From Microvirga lupini (GTDB lineage: Bacteria; Pseudomonadota; Alphaproteobacteria; Rhizobiales; Beijerinckiaceae), in NCBI GenBank assembly GCA_000517005.1, contig KI912090.1, positions 32,240-96,239 of the forward strand: DNA of 64,000 nucleotides, given 5' to 3'. The notes beneath the pieces were generated by a model. It ran no database searches, was not told the origin of the DNA, and saw only the letters and a list, made by a program, of their open reading frames with translations. Position 1 is the stretch's first letter; each line of letters starts with the position of its first letter. Made by a program: the position numbers and the translations under genes. Below are positions 52,977-62,091 of the stretch, piece after piece.

Positions 52977-54182
52977 ATGGCGAAGATTTCGACGATCCGC
53001 TGGCTGGCCCTCGGAGTGGCGCTCGCGCTTGGAGCACCGGCGGTTCACGCACAACAGGCCCCGATCAAGCTCGGCGAATTGAATTCCTACGCTAGGCAGG
53101 CGGCCTTCACGGTTCCCTATCGCAATGGATGGCAACTCGCTCTCGACGAGATCAATGCCAGGGGCGGGGTGCTGGGCCGCAAGATCGAGATCATCTCCCG
53201 CGAAGATGGCGCCACCACAAGCGACGCCACCCGCGTGGCTGACGAACTGGTGACCCGCGAAGGAGCGGTTCTGCTCTTCGGCTCGTTCCTGTCGAATGTC
53301 GGCGTCGCCATGGCGGATTTCGCCAACCAAAAGAAGATCGTCTACATCGCCGCCGAGCCCCTGACCGATGCCATCACCATGGCCCAGGGCAACCGCTACA
53401 CTTTCCGCATCCGGCCCAACAATACCATGCAAGTCGGCATGCTGGTCGATCAGGCGAAGACCTCGGGTGCGAAGCGCTGGGCCATCGTCGCGCCCAATTA
53501 CGAATACGGCCAGTCAGCAGCGCAGGCGTTCAAGCGCCTCATCCAGGAGCGTGTGCCCGGTGCGCAGATCGTCGCCGAGCAGTATCCGGCGCTCGGCAAG
53601 ATCGAGGCGGGCGCCACTGTATCGGCGCTTGAGCAGGCCAAGCCCGACGGCATCTTCAACGTGCTCTTCGGACCCGACCTCACCCAGTTCGTGCGCGAGG
53701 GCAACACCCGCGGCCTCTTTGAGGACACGACGGTTCTCTCGCTTCTCACCGGCGAGCCTGAATGGCTCCTGCCCTTGAAGGACGAAGTGCCCGAGGGCTG
53801 GATCTTGACCGGCTACCCTTGGGATGAGATCAAGGAGCCGAAGCACAAGGCCTTCGTTGACGCCTATCGTGCCAAGTACAACGACACGCCGCGTCTCGGC
53901 TCGCTTCTCGGCTACATGGTCGTCTATATGATCCGCGACGCCATCGACCGAGCCGGCTCCACCGAGACCGAGGCGATCATCAAGGCGCTCGAGGACGCGA
54001 AGTTCGACACCGTCATCGGTCCTATCACCATGCGTGGCATCGACAACCAATCCACCATGGGCGCCTGGGTTGGCAAGCTTGTGCTCAAAGGCGCCGCAGG
54101 CGGCATGACGGATTGGACCTACAAGGATGGCACCTCGTTCATGCCGACCGAGGCCGAGGTGAAGGCAGTGCGGAAGGATTGA
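52977..54182 (+). CDS. Branched-chain-type ABC transporter substrate-binding protein
   Basis: This 401-residue periplasmic receptor is of the LivK/amide-binding type. A signal peptide ends in AVHAQQ; the mature chain starts PIKLGELNSYARQAAFTVP and has IEIISREDGATTSDATRVA and KRWAIVAPNYEYGQSAAQAF, as in Peripla_BP_6 proteins. The ATG at 52977 has an AAGGA ribosome binding site eight bases upstream. It opens the importer operon; the divergent amidase suggests an amide, amino acid or urea-like ligand, but this is inference. Confidence 0.9.
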   Translation: MAKISTIRWLALGVALALGAPAVHAQQAPIKLGELNSYARQAAFTVPYRNGWQLALDEINARGGVLGRKIEIISREDGATTSDATRVADELVTREGAVLLFGSFLSNVGVAMADFANQKKIVYIAAEPLTDAITMAQGNRYTFRIRPNNTMQVGMLVDQAKTSGAKRWAIVAPNYEYGQSAAQAFKRLIQERVPGAQIVAEQYPALGKIEAGATVSALEQAKPDGIFNVLFGPDLTQFVREGNTRGLFEDTTVLSLLTGEPEWLLPLKDEVPEGWILTGYPWDEIKEPKHKAFVDAYRAKYNDTPRLGSLLGYMVVYMIRDAIDRAGSTETEAIIKALEDAKFDTVIGPITMRGIDNQSTMGAWVGKLVLKGAAGGMTDWTYKDGTSFMPTEAEVKAVRKD

Positions 54183-54202
54183 TCCGTGTTGATCGCACCA
54201 AT

Positions 54203-54310
54203 CCCCTCCCCCCTTGTGGGGGAGGGCTAGGGAGGGGGTGTGAGCGCCATGCTGGTTTCAGTCCTGCGCATCACCCCCCTCTCCAACTCTCCCCCACAAG
54301 GGGGGAGAGG
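54203..54310. repeat. Large inverted repeat between binding-protein and permease genes
   Basis: Left arm (54203-54246, C-run/TTGTG/G-run then GGGCTAGGGAGGGGGTG) and right arm (54265-54310) are near-perfect reverse complements of about 44 bases separated by an 18-base loop. Each arm is itself a hairpin, CCCTCCCCC-style stems around TTGTG. It resembles known intergenic palindromic repeats and can fold into a very stable RNA. No gene lies in 54183-54359. Confidence 0.75.
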
Positions 54311-54359
54311 GTGGCCGGCATATGCAGTGCTCACTTCCTTTGCAAAGGGAGGGTAAACG

Positions 54360-56207
54360 GTGGATCCCTCCTTCCTCGCCGTTCAGGCCCTCAGCGGCCT
54401 CTCCAGCGCGTCATCGCTTTTCATCACGGCCTGCGGGCTGACCATCGTCTTCGGCGTCACGCGGATCGTAAACTTCGCGCACGGTTCGCTCTACATGATC
54501 GGCGCCTATACGGCCGCGACTCTGGTGCCGCGCCTGCTCGAACTCTCCTTCGGGCCCGTTACCTTCTGGGCCGGCATTCTGGCCTCGGCGCTCATCGTCG
54601 GCATCATCGGCGTCATCATCGAAGTCCTTCTCCTGCGCCGAATCTACGGCACACCGGAGCTCTTCCAGTTGCTTGCCACCTTCGGCGTCGTTCTGGTGGT
54701 GCAGGATCTCGTGGTGCAGGTGTTCGGGCCGGAGGATATTCTTGGGCCGCGCGCACCGGGATTGCGCGCACCTGTCGACATTCTCGGACGGCGCTTTCCT
54801 TCCTACGAACTCGTGCTGATCGCAGCCGGCCCCATCGTGCTGGGGCTTGTGTGGCTGCTCCTGCGCAGGACACGTTTCGGCGTGCTGGTGCGCGCAGCGA
54901 CGCAGGACCGCGACATGGTGGCGTCCCTCGGAGTCAATCAGGCGATGCTGTTCACCGGCACGCTCTTTCTCGGCGCCTTTCTCGCCGGGCTCGGCGGCGC
55001 ACTGCAGATCCCGCGCGTGTCGGCGAATACCGGCATGGATCTCTCCATCATCGCCGAGGCTTTCGTCGTCACGGTGGTCGGCGGCATGGGCAGCGTGCCC
55101 GGGGCGTTTCTTGCGGCGCTCATCATCGGACAGCTGCAGGCCTTCGGCATCCTGATCTTTCCCAAAAGCACCCTCGTCGTGGTGTTCCTGCTCATGGCCG
55201 TGGTGCTGGCAATCCGGCCCTATGGTCTCTTCGGACGCGCCGAGGTTATCGGCGGAACCCATGCGGTCGGCATTGCCAGCCGCAAGCCCCTGCCCGGCCG
55301 TCCGTTCGTCCTGCTCGCCGTCATCGCGGCGCTTGCCTGTTTCCCGCTGTTGGCCGATGCATACCTGCTGAAGGTTGCGACCGAGATCCTGATCTTCGCG
55401 CTCTTCGCCTTCAGCCTGCAGCTTCTCATCGGCGTCGGCGGTCTCGTGAGTTTCGGCCACGCGGCCTTTTTCGGCCTTGGCGCCTACGGATCGGCATTGG
55501 CCGTGAAATGGCTCGGCATGTCGATGGAGGCGGCCCTCCCCCTCGGGCTCGCATTGGCAGCGTTAGGTGCGGCGCTGATCGGCGCCTTCGTGGTGCGTCT
55601 GTCGGGCATCTATCTCGCCATGATGACGCTCGCCGCCGCGCAGATTCTCTATGCGGTCGCCTTCCAGTGGGTGGAGGTGACCGGCGGCGACAACGGCATC
55701 GTCGGCGTGTGGCCCTCGAGCTGGGCAGCAGGGCCCGTGACCTATTATCTTCTGACCGCCGCACTGACGCTTGCGGCCGTGCTGCTCCTGAAGCGGATCA
55801 TCGACGCGCCCTTCGGCTATGCCTTGCGCGCCGCCCGCGATTCGGAAGCCCGCGCCGAGGCGATCGGCCTGAAGGTCCGGCAGCATCGCTGGCTCGCCTT
55901 CATGATCGCAGGTGCCGCAGCCGGACTCGCAGGCGGCCTCTATGCCTTCTCTCGCGGCTCGGTGGATCCGAGCCTGCTCGGCATCTCGACCTCCGTCGAC
56001 GCGCTCACCATGCTGCTCCTCGGCGGCATCCAGACGGTGACGGGTCCGCTCGTCGGCGCCGGAGTCCTGCATGCCTTACGCGACTGGATCATGCCGCTCA
56101 CGTCGCTCTGGCGTCTGATGCTTGGCTTGAGCATCATCGCCATCGTGCTGATCTTTCCCCGTGGCCTCGTCGGCACTGTGCAATACTGGCAGGAGGAGCG
56201 GGCATGA
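54360..56207 (+). CDS. Fused branched-chain-type ABC permease (LivH-LivM fusion)
   Basis: This 615-residue membrane protein joins two normally separate permeases. Residues 1-290 match LivH (GLTIVFGVTRIVNFAHGSLYM; FLAGLGGALQIPR; VGGMGSVPGAFLAALIIG). Residues about 310-615 match LivM (LIGVGGLVSFGHAAFFGLGA; ALRAARDSEARAEAIGL). Start GTG 54360 follows a clear AGGGAGGG ribosome binding site. Such fusions occur in some HAAT importers. The stop overlaps the ATPase start by four bases. Confidence 0.92.
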   Translation: MDPSFLAVQALSGLSSASSLFITACGLTIVFGVTRIVNFAHGSLYMIGAYTAATLVPRLLELSFGPVTFWAGILASALIVGIIGVIIEVLLLRRIYGTPELFQLLATFGVVLVVQDLVVQVFGPEDILGPRAPGLRAPVDILGRRFPSYELVLIAAGPIVLGLVWLLLRRTRFGVLVRAATQDRDMVASLGVNQAMLFTGTLFLGAFLAGLGGALQIPRVSANTGMDLSIIAEAFVVTVVGGMGSVPGAFLAALIIGQLQAFGILIFPKSTLVVVFLLMAVVLAIRPYGLFGRAEVIGGTHAVGIASRKPLPGRPFVLLAVIAALACFPLLADAYLLKVATEILIFALFAFSLQLLIGVGGLVSFGHAAFFGLGAYGSALAVKWLGMSMEAALPLGLALAALGAALIGAFVVRLSGIYLAMMTLAAAQILYAVAFQWVEVTGGDNGIVGVWPSSWAAGPVTYYLLTAALTLAAVLLLKRIIDAPFGYALRAARDSEARAEAIGLKVRQHRWLAFMIAGAAAGLAGGLYAFSRGSVDPSLLGISTSVDALTMLLLGGIQTVTGPLVGAGVLHALRDWIMPLTSLWRLMLGLSIIAIVLIFPRGLVGTVQYWQEERA

Positions 56208-56980
56208 TGCTTCTCGCCGTGAAAGGCCTGCACAAATCGTTCGGCGGCGTCGTGGCGGCCCGCGACGTGGAGTTCACCGTCGAACGCGGCGAGATGCTCG
56301 CCATCATCGGTCCCAACGGTGCGGGCAAATCCACCGTGTTCAACATGGTCGGCGGCCAGTTGAGGCCCGATCGCGGCCAAGTCCTGCTCGACGATCAGGA
56401 CATCACCCATGCCTCACCGCAGAAGCGCTTCCGCCGCGGCGTGGGGCGCACCTTCCAGGTGGCGCAGACCTTTCTCTCCATGAATGCCGCCGAGAATGTG
56501 CAGATGGCGCTGATCAACTGCCATCGGCAGAGCAGCGGTCTCTGGTCGCCGGCCCGGGAGCGCCATCGCGAGAAGGCGGTCGAGCTGCTCTCCCAGGTGG
56601 GCATGGCGGAGGCGGCGGATATTCCCTGCTCCGCGCTGGCCTATGGCGACGTGAAGCGGGTTGAACTTGCTATCGCGCTCGCCGGAGAGCCCAAGCTCCT
56701 CCTCATGGACGAGCCCACGGCCGGCATGGCGCCGCGCGAGCGGGCCGAGCTGATGGACCTCACGGCCGCCATCGCCACCTCGCGGGGGATCGGTGTTCTC
56801 TTCACCGAGCACGACATGGATGTGGTCTTCGGCCACGCGGCCCGGGTGCTCGTGCTCCTGCGCGGCCAGATCATCGCCGCCGGGACGCCCGACGAGATCC
56901 GCCAGAACGAGCAGGTCAGGCGCGCCTATCTCGGCGACGAGCATGCCCTGGAGCGGCCGAAAGGATTGAGCCCCGCATGA
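56204..56980 (+). CDS. Branched-chain-type ABC ATP-binding protein (LivG-like)
   Basis: This 258-residue ATPase has Walker A (GPNGAGKSTVFNMVGG), a Q-loop region (GRTFQVAQTFLSMNAAENV), signature (LAYGDVKRVELAIAL) with Gly kept but a variant SY, Walker B (LLLMDEPTAGMAP) and switch His (LFTEHDMDVVF). The LivG hallmark GRTFQ is present. ATG 56204 overlaps the permease stop; a second ATG follows immediately. The upstream extension of the frame lies inside the permease gene and is not coding. Confidence 0.92.
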   Translation: MMLLAVKGLHKSFGGVVAARDVEFTVERGEMLAIIGPNGAGKSTVFNMVGGQLRPDRGQVLLDDQDITHASPQKRFRRGVGRTFQVAQTFLSMNAAENVQMALINCHRQSSGLWSPARERHREKAVELLSQVGMAEAADIPCSALAYGDVKRVELAIALAGEPKLLLMDEPTAGMAPRERAELMDLTAAIATSRGIGVLFTEHDMDVVFGHAARVLVLLRGQIIAAGTPDEIRQNEQVRRAYLGDEHALERPKGLSPA

Positions 56981-57693
56981 GACGAGACGTGCTGCTCGAT
57001 ATCCGGAATCTCAGCGCCTTCTATGGCCGGGCGCAGGTGCTATTCGGCCTCTCCATCCATCTCTATCCGGGCGAGGTGGTGGCGCTGGTGGGACGCAACG
57101 GTGCCGGCAAGACCACGACCCTGAAGGCCATCATGGGTCTGATCTCGGCCACCGCCACCCATGCCACCTTCAAGGGACATTCCCTCGGCAGGCTCCCGAC
57201 CTACAAGATCGCCCGCCTGGGACTGGGCTATGTGCCGGAAGACCGACGCATCTTCACCGATCTCACTGTCGAGGAGAACCTGGAAACAGGCCGCCGGCCG
57301 GCAGGAGCGGATCGTTCCCCTTGGACGCCGGAGCGGCTCTTCCGCCTGTTTCCCAATCTTGCCGAAATGCGCGGGCGACGCGGCAATCAGATGTCCGGGG
57401 GCGAGCAGCAGATGCTCTCCATCGCCCGCACTCTCATGGGCAATCCGGACGCGATCCTGCTCGACGAACCTTCCGAGGGCATCGCCCCGGTCATCGTCCA
57501 GATGATGGCCGAGGCGATCCGGGCCATGAAGGCGGAGGGCGTGGCCGTGCTCCTCTCCGAGCAGAATTGGGCCTTCGCCGCCGGGATCAGCGACCGGGCC
57601 TGCGTCATCGAGCGCGGCGAGATCCGCTTCCAGGGCTCCATGGCCGAGCTGATGGCCGACGAGGCGCTGCGGGCGGAAACCCTCGGGGTTTGA
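56977..57693 (+). CDS. Branched-chain-type ABC ATP-binding protein (LivF-like)
   Basis: This 238-residue partner ATPase has Walker A (GRNGAGKTTTLKAIMGL), LivF-type LGYVPEDRRIFTDLTVEENL, signature (MSGGEQQMLSIARTL), Walker B (ILLDEPSEGIAP) and a switch position that is Gln (LLSEQNWAFA), as usual in LivF where His may be replaced. It overlaps livG-like by four bases and closes the importer operon. Confidence 0.92.
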   Translation: MRRDVLLDIRNLSAFYGRAQVLFGLSIHLYPGEVVALVGRNGAGKTTTLKAIMGLISATATHATFKGHSLGRLPTYKIARLGLGYVPEDRRIFTDLTVEENLETGRRPAGADRSPWTPERLFRLFPNLAEMRGRRGNQMSGGEQQMLSIARTLMGNPDAILLDEPSEGIAPVIVQMMAEAIRAMKAEGVAVLLSEQNWAFAAGISDRACVIERGEIRFQGSMAELMADEALRAETLGV

Positions 57694-57705
57694 TACGCTA
57701 AACCG

Positions 57706-57734
57706 TTGACGGGGCGGGCTGAAAGGACGATATG
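57706..57734 (+). promoter_or_regulatory. Weak candidate promoter before the ferredoxin gene
   Basis: TTGACG (57706-57711) lies 17 bases before GATATG (57729-57734). The -10 matches consensus at only three positions. A 102-base gap after the transporter operon makes a separate promoter reasonable. Confidence 0.3.
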
Positions 57735-57795
57735 CAGCCATCCGGCGCCCGTCCGCGCCCCATCCCAGAAGACACGAAAGAGGAATTCCCGCTTC

Positions 57796-59224
<1,429 letters not shown>

Positions 59225-59257
59225 GCTTTTTACCTGTACGTTTCGTAGATAACCTCT

Positions 59258-59360
59258 GTACGTCATGTGTACGTCATGGCCGGGCTTGTCCCGGCCATCC
59301 CGATTCTGTGGAGCGCCGCACTTTTCGGATCGGGATCACCGGCACAAGGCCGGTGATGAC
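59258..59360. repeat. Mosaic palindromic interspersed repeat
   Basis: Three nested palindromes follow each other: ATGGCCGGG/CCCGGCCAT (59276-59298), CCCGAT/ATCGGG (59299-59334) and ATCACCGGC/GCCGGTGAT (59335-59357). A direct repeat of GTACGTCATG (59258-59267 and 59269-59278) sits at the left edge. This composite is a known kind of alphaproteobacterial intergenic repeat and is often mis-annotated as a small gene (here a spurious 60-codon frame). No gene is supported in 59225-59449. Confidence 0.75.
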
Positions 59361-59449
59361 GAAGAACGGTTCAGAGAGCACGGGGTCCTCCTTCGAGACG
59401 GCCGTTCTCCCCCTTGCGAAGCAGGCCGGTTCCTGAAACTCTCCGGCCC

Positions 59450-60685
59450 ATGACAAACGCGACAGATCTCACCCTCGGCCGCCGCGTGATGGCGATGATC
59501 GAGGAACTTGCCCGGCACACGGACGAGCCCGGCCGCCTCACTCGCCTCTATCTCTCCGACGCTCATCGCAGGGCCGCGGACGCCACGCTCCGGCTGATGC
59601 AGGCGGCGGGCCTGAACGCCCATATCGACGCGCTCGGCTCCGTCGTGGGCCGCATCGAAGGCGCTGATCCCGAAGCACCCGCCCTCCTCATCGGCTCCCA
59701 TATCGATTCCGTGGTCGATGCCGGTCGCTATGACGGCAATCTCGGCGTGGTGCTTGGCATTGCCGTTATCGAGGCTCTGCAGCAGGGGATCGCGCCGGCC
59801 TGTCCCATCGAAATCGTGGCCTTCGGCGATGAGGAGAATGTGCGCTTCCCCACGAATCTCTCCACATCCCAGGCTCTCGCCGGTCGCTTCAATCCGGCCT
59901 GGCTCGACGGTCGGGACCAGGACGGAATCACTTTGCGCGATGCTCTGGTCCGCTTCGGCGGCAATCCAGAAGGCGCCGCGGCCCTCGCCCGCGATCCGGC
60001 ACGCTATCGCGGCTATCTCGAGGTGCATATCGAGCAGGGTCCGCTGCTGGAAGCGAAGAATCTACCCGTCGGCATCGTCTCCGCCATCAACGGCATCACC
60101 CGAGCTCGCTGCAGCGTGATCGGCGAAGCGGGCCATGCGGGCACCGTACCGATGAACATGCGCCGCGATGCGCTTGCTGCCGTGGCCGAGATGATCGGCA
60201 TTGTGGAGCGCGCAGGCTCCACACGCACCGACACGGTGGCGACGGTCGGCGTGGCGCAGGTGCAGCCCGGCGCGATCAACGTGATTCCAGCGCGCGTCGA
60301 TTTCACCCTCGATGCGCGCTCGCCGGACGATGCGGTTCGCTTGGCCATGGTGCAGGATATCGTGACCGAGTGCCAAGCTGCCGCTCAGAGACGCGGCGTG
60401 GAGTTCACCATCGAGCCGTTCATGGAATCTCCCGCGACGCCCATGGACAAGGCCCTGATCGGGCAGCTCGAAGGGGCCGTGCGGAGTCTGGGAATCGAGC
60501 CGCTTCATCTCTCTTCCGGCGCGGGTCACGATGCCGTCGCGATGGCTAATCTTTGCCCCTCCGCCATGCTCTTCGTGCGCTGCAAGGGCGGCATCAGCCA
60601 CAATCCGGCGGAGTCGATCACCGTCGAGGATGCGGATGTGGCGGCGCGGGTGCTGATCGACGCCGTCAAGCGGATTGCCACGTGA
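59450..60685 (+). CDS. M20 family amidohydrolase (allantoate amidohydrolase / N-carbamoyl-amino acid hydrolase type)
   Basis: This 411-residue zinc-dependent hydrolase cleaves ureido or carbamoyl C-N bonds. Metal ligands are seen in GSHIDSVVDAGRYDGNLG (His, then bridging Asp), FGDEENVRFP (acid pair), YLEVHIEQGPLLE (His) and the C-terminal SGAGHDAVAM with His in GGISHNPAES. The lid/dimer domain (GEAGHAGTVPMNMRRDAL) is complete. Allantoate, ureidoglycolate or N-carbamoyl-amino acid are possible substrates. ATG 59450 has no strong ribosome binding site. It is followed by a GNAT gene after ten bases. Confidence 0.9.
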   Translation: MTNATDLTLGRRVMAMIEELARHTDEPGRLTRLYLSDAHRRAADATLRLMQAAGLNAHIDALGSVVGRIEGADPEAPALLIGSHIDSVVDAGRYDGNLGVVLGIAVIEALQQGIAPACPIEIVAFGDEENVRFPTNLSTSQALAGRFNPAWLDGRDQDGITLRDALVRFGGNPEGAAALARDPARYRGYLEVHIEQGPLLEAKNLPVGIVSAINGITRARCSVIGEAGHAGTVPMNMRRDALAAVAEMIGIVERAGSTRTDTVATVGVAQVQPGAINVIPARVDFTLDARSPDDAVRLAMVQDIVTECQAAAQRRGVEFTIEPFMESPATPMDKALIGQLEGAVRSLGIEPLHLSSGAGHDAVAMANLCPSAMLFVRCKGGISHNPAESITVEDADVAARVLIDAVKRIAT

Positions 60686-60695
60686 GATCCGTGCG

Positions 60696-61136
60696 ATGAA
60701 GCAGGCTCCTAAAATTGCGCTTGTCGACGATGCTTCCGCGCTCCATCCGATCGTTCTGGAGGGTGTGCGGGGTTTCAACAGGACCCTCTTTGCCCATCAT
60801 CCGCCGGGGAAGGACCTTGCCATCGCCATTCGCGACTCCGACAGCGGCGAACCTGTCGGAGGGCTCTGCGGCCGCACGAATGGTGGCTGGCTTGCCATCG
60901 AGCTGATCTTCGTGCCCGAAGTCTTTCGCGGCATGGGCCTTGCCACGCAACTGATCGCGATGGCCGAAGAGGAGGCGCAGCGCCAGGATTGCCATTCGGC
61001 CTGGATCGACACGCTCAATCCCAAGGCGCTCCGACTCTACCAGCGCTTGGGATACGAGATCTTCGGCGAGCTCAAGGACTATCCCATCGGCGGCAGCCGC
61101 TTCTTTCTTCAGAAGAAGCTCGGGCCCATTGTGTGA
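60696..61136 (+). CDS. GNAT family N-acetyltransferase
   Basis: This 146-residue acetyltransferase has a GNAT fold with the acetyl-CoA motif VPEVFRGMGLATQLIAMAE (R/Q-x-x-G-x-G/A) and the C-terminal motif KALRLYQRLGYEIFGEL. The substrate is unknown. The preferred start is ATG 60696, ten bases after the M20 gene, likely co-transcribed. It is convergent with the next GNAT gene, six bases apart. Confidence 0.88.
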   Translation: MKQAPKIALVDDASALHPIVLEGVRGFNRTLFAHHPPGKDLAIAIRDSDSGEPVGGLCGRTNGGWLAIELIFVPEVFRGMGLATQLIAMAEEEAQRQDCHSAWIDTLNPKALRLYQRLGYEIFGELKDYPIGGSRFFLQKKLGPIV

Positions 61137-61142
61137 GAGACA

Positions 61143-61658
61143 CTAACTGCGCCACTCATCCGCGAGGATGGCCCAACGCTCGTGATCGCGCCATTCGCCG
61201 TCGATCTTGAGATAGCGCGGCGAGTAGCCTTCCTGGCGGAAGCCGAGGCGCTTGACGAGGGCACGGGACGGCGCGTTACCGGGCTGAATGTTCGCCTCCA
61301 GCCGGTGCAGACCGAGTTCACCGAAGGCATGGGAGACGACAAGGCTCACCGCTTCGCTCATCAGGCCGCGTCCGTTCATGCCGGCCATGCCGTAATAGCC
61401 CATATAGGCGCTCTGGAAGAAGCCGCGCACGATCTCGCTCACATTGACGATGCCGACGATCTTGCCGCTCTCCCGCTCACGGGCGATGAAGCCGATGGAC
61501 CGGTCGCCGTCGCAGCGGGTGAGATAGCCGAGAAAGCTCGCATGATCTCGGCAGGGCGACACCCAGGGCTCGTGCAGCTCGATGCTCGCAAGGTTGGCGG
61601 CAATCAGCTCGGCGGCGTCCGAGGCATGGACGAGGCGAATGACAACGCGTGACAACAT
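61143..61658 (-). CDS. RimJ/RimL-type GNAT N-acetyltransferase
   Basis: This 171-residue acetyltransferase is of the ribosomal-protein/antibiotic-acetylase subgroup (Acetyltransf_3). YYGMAGMNGRGLMSEAVSLV is the acetyl-CoA loop and GLHRLEANIQPGNAPSRALV the following motif; GFRQEGYSPRYLKIDGEWRDH ends the domain as in RimJ. It may acetylate an N-terminus or a small molecule. It is a single gene, divergent from the small exported protein. Confidence 0.9.
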   Translation of the reverse strand: MLSRVVIRLVHASDAAELIAANLASIELHEPWVSPCRDHASFLGYLTRCDGDRSIGFIARERESGKIVGIVNVSEIVRGFFQSAYMGYYGMAGMNGRGLMSEAVSLVVSHAFGELGLHRLEANIQPGNAPSRALVKRLGFRQEGYSPRYLKIDGEWRDHERWAILADEWRS

Positions 61659-61737
61659 GGGATTTATTCCAGCTTCAGGAACAATGGCATAGACATGCCG
61701 TTGTCGTCAGCCCCTCCCGATAACGAAGGAATGGACC

Positions 61738-62043
61738 ATGCGAGCCATCATTCTCCCTGTTCTCGCCCTGGCACTCGGAGCAGGTTTCTTTGCTGCACCG
61801 CAGGAGGCTCAAGCGCGTTTCAGCCCTGAGCAGCTGCAGGCACCGACGCTCGTGGACAATGTCCAATGCGTCACCCGCCGGATCCGCACGGTACGCCCCA
61901 ACGGCCGCGTGGTCTATCGCACCGTGCGGGATTGCAGCGTACGGCCGGGCTGGAACCGTCCGGTTCGTTGCCGCTGGGTGCGCGAGCGCATCGTGCGTCC
62001 CAACGGACGCGTCGTGTATCGCGACGTCCGCCGCTGCCGCTGA
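61738..62043 (+). CDS. Small exported basic protein with a duplicated Cys-bounded motif
   Basis: This 101-residue protein has a signal peptide cleaved near AQA (residue 26). The mature part holds two copies of a 23-residue unit bounded by cysteines (C44-C66 and C78-C100), both containing RPNGRVVYR (53-61 and 87-95). Two disulfide-closed arginine-rich loops in the periplasm are likely. Family and function are not recognised; basic Cys-rich small proteins like this occur in Methylobacteriaceae-type genomes. An AACGAAGGA ribosome binding site precedes the ATG and a terminator follows. Confidence 0.8.
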   Translation: MRAIILPVLALALGAGFFAAPQEAQARFSPEQLQAPTLVDNVQCVTRRIRTVRPNGRVVYRTVRDCSVRPGWNRPVRCRWVRERIVRPNGRVVYRDVRRCR

Positions 62044-62065
62044 TCGGAACCGGCATCAAGAAGTC

Positions 62066-62090
62066 AGGGCCCGGAATCACCGGGCCCTTT
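62066..62090. terminator. Terminator between the small exported protein and the ammonia-lyase gene
   Basis: AGGGCCCGG-AATCA-CCGGGCCCT forms a 9-bp stem followed by TTT on the plus strand, between convergent genes ending at 62043 and 62092. Confidence 0.75.
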
Positions 62091-62091
62091 C

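Noticed and set aside
54113..56203. Long upstream extension of the LivG-like frame
   Set aside because: It overlaps the fused permease in another frame and is arginine-rich; the ATPase begins at 56204.
59265..59456. Small frames of 60-62 codons on both strands
   Set aside because: They fall inside the palindromic interspersed repeat, a common source of spurious gene calls.
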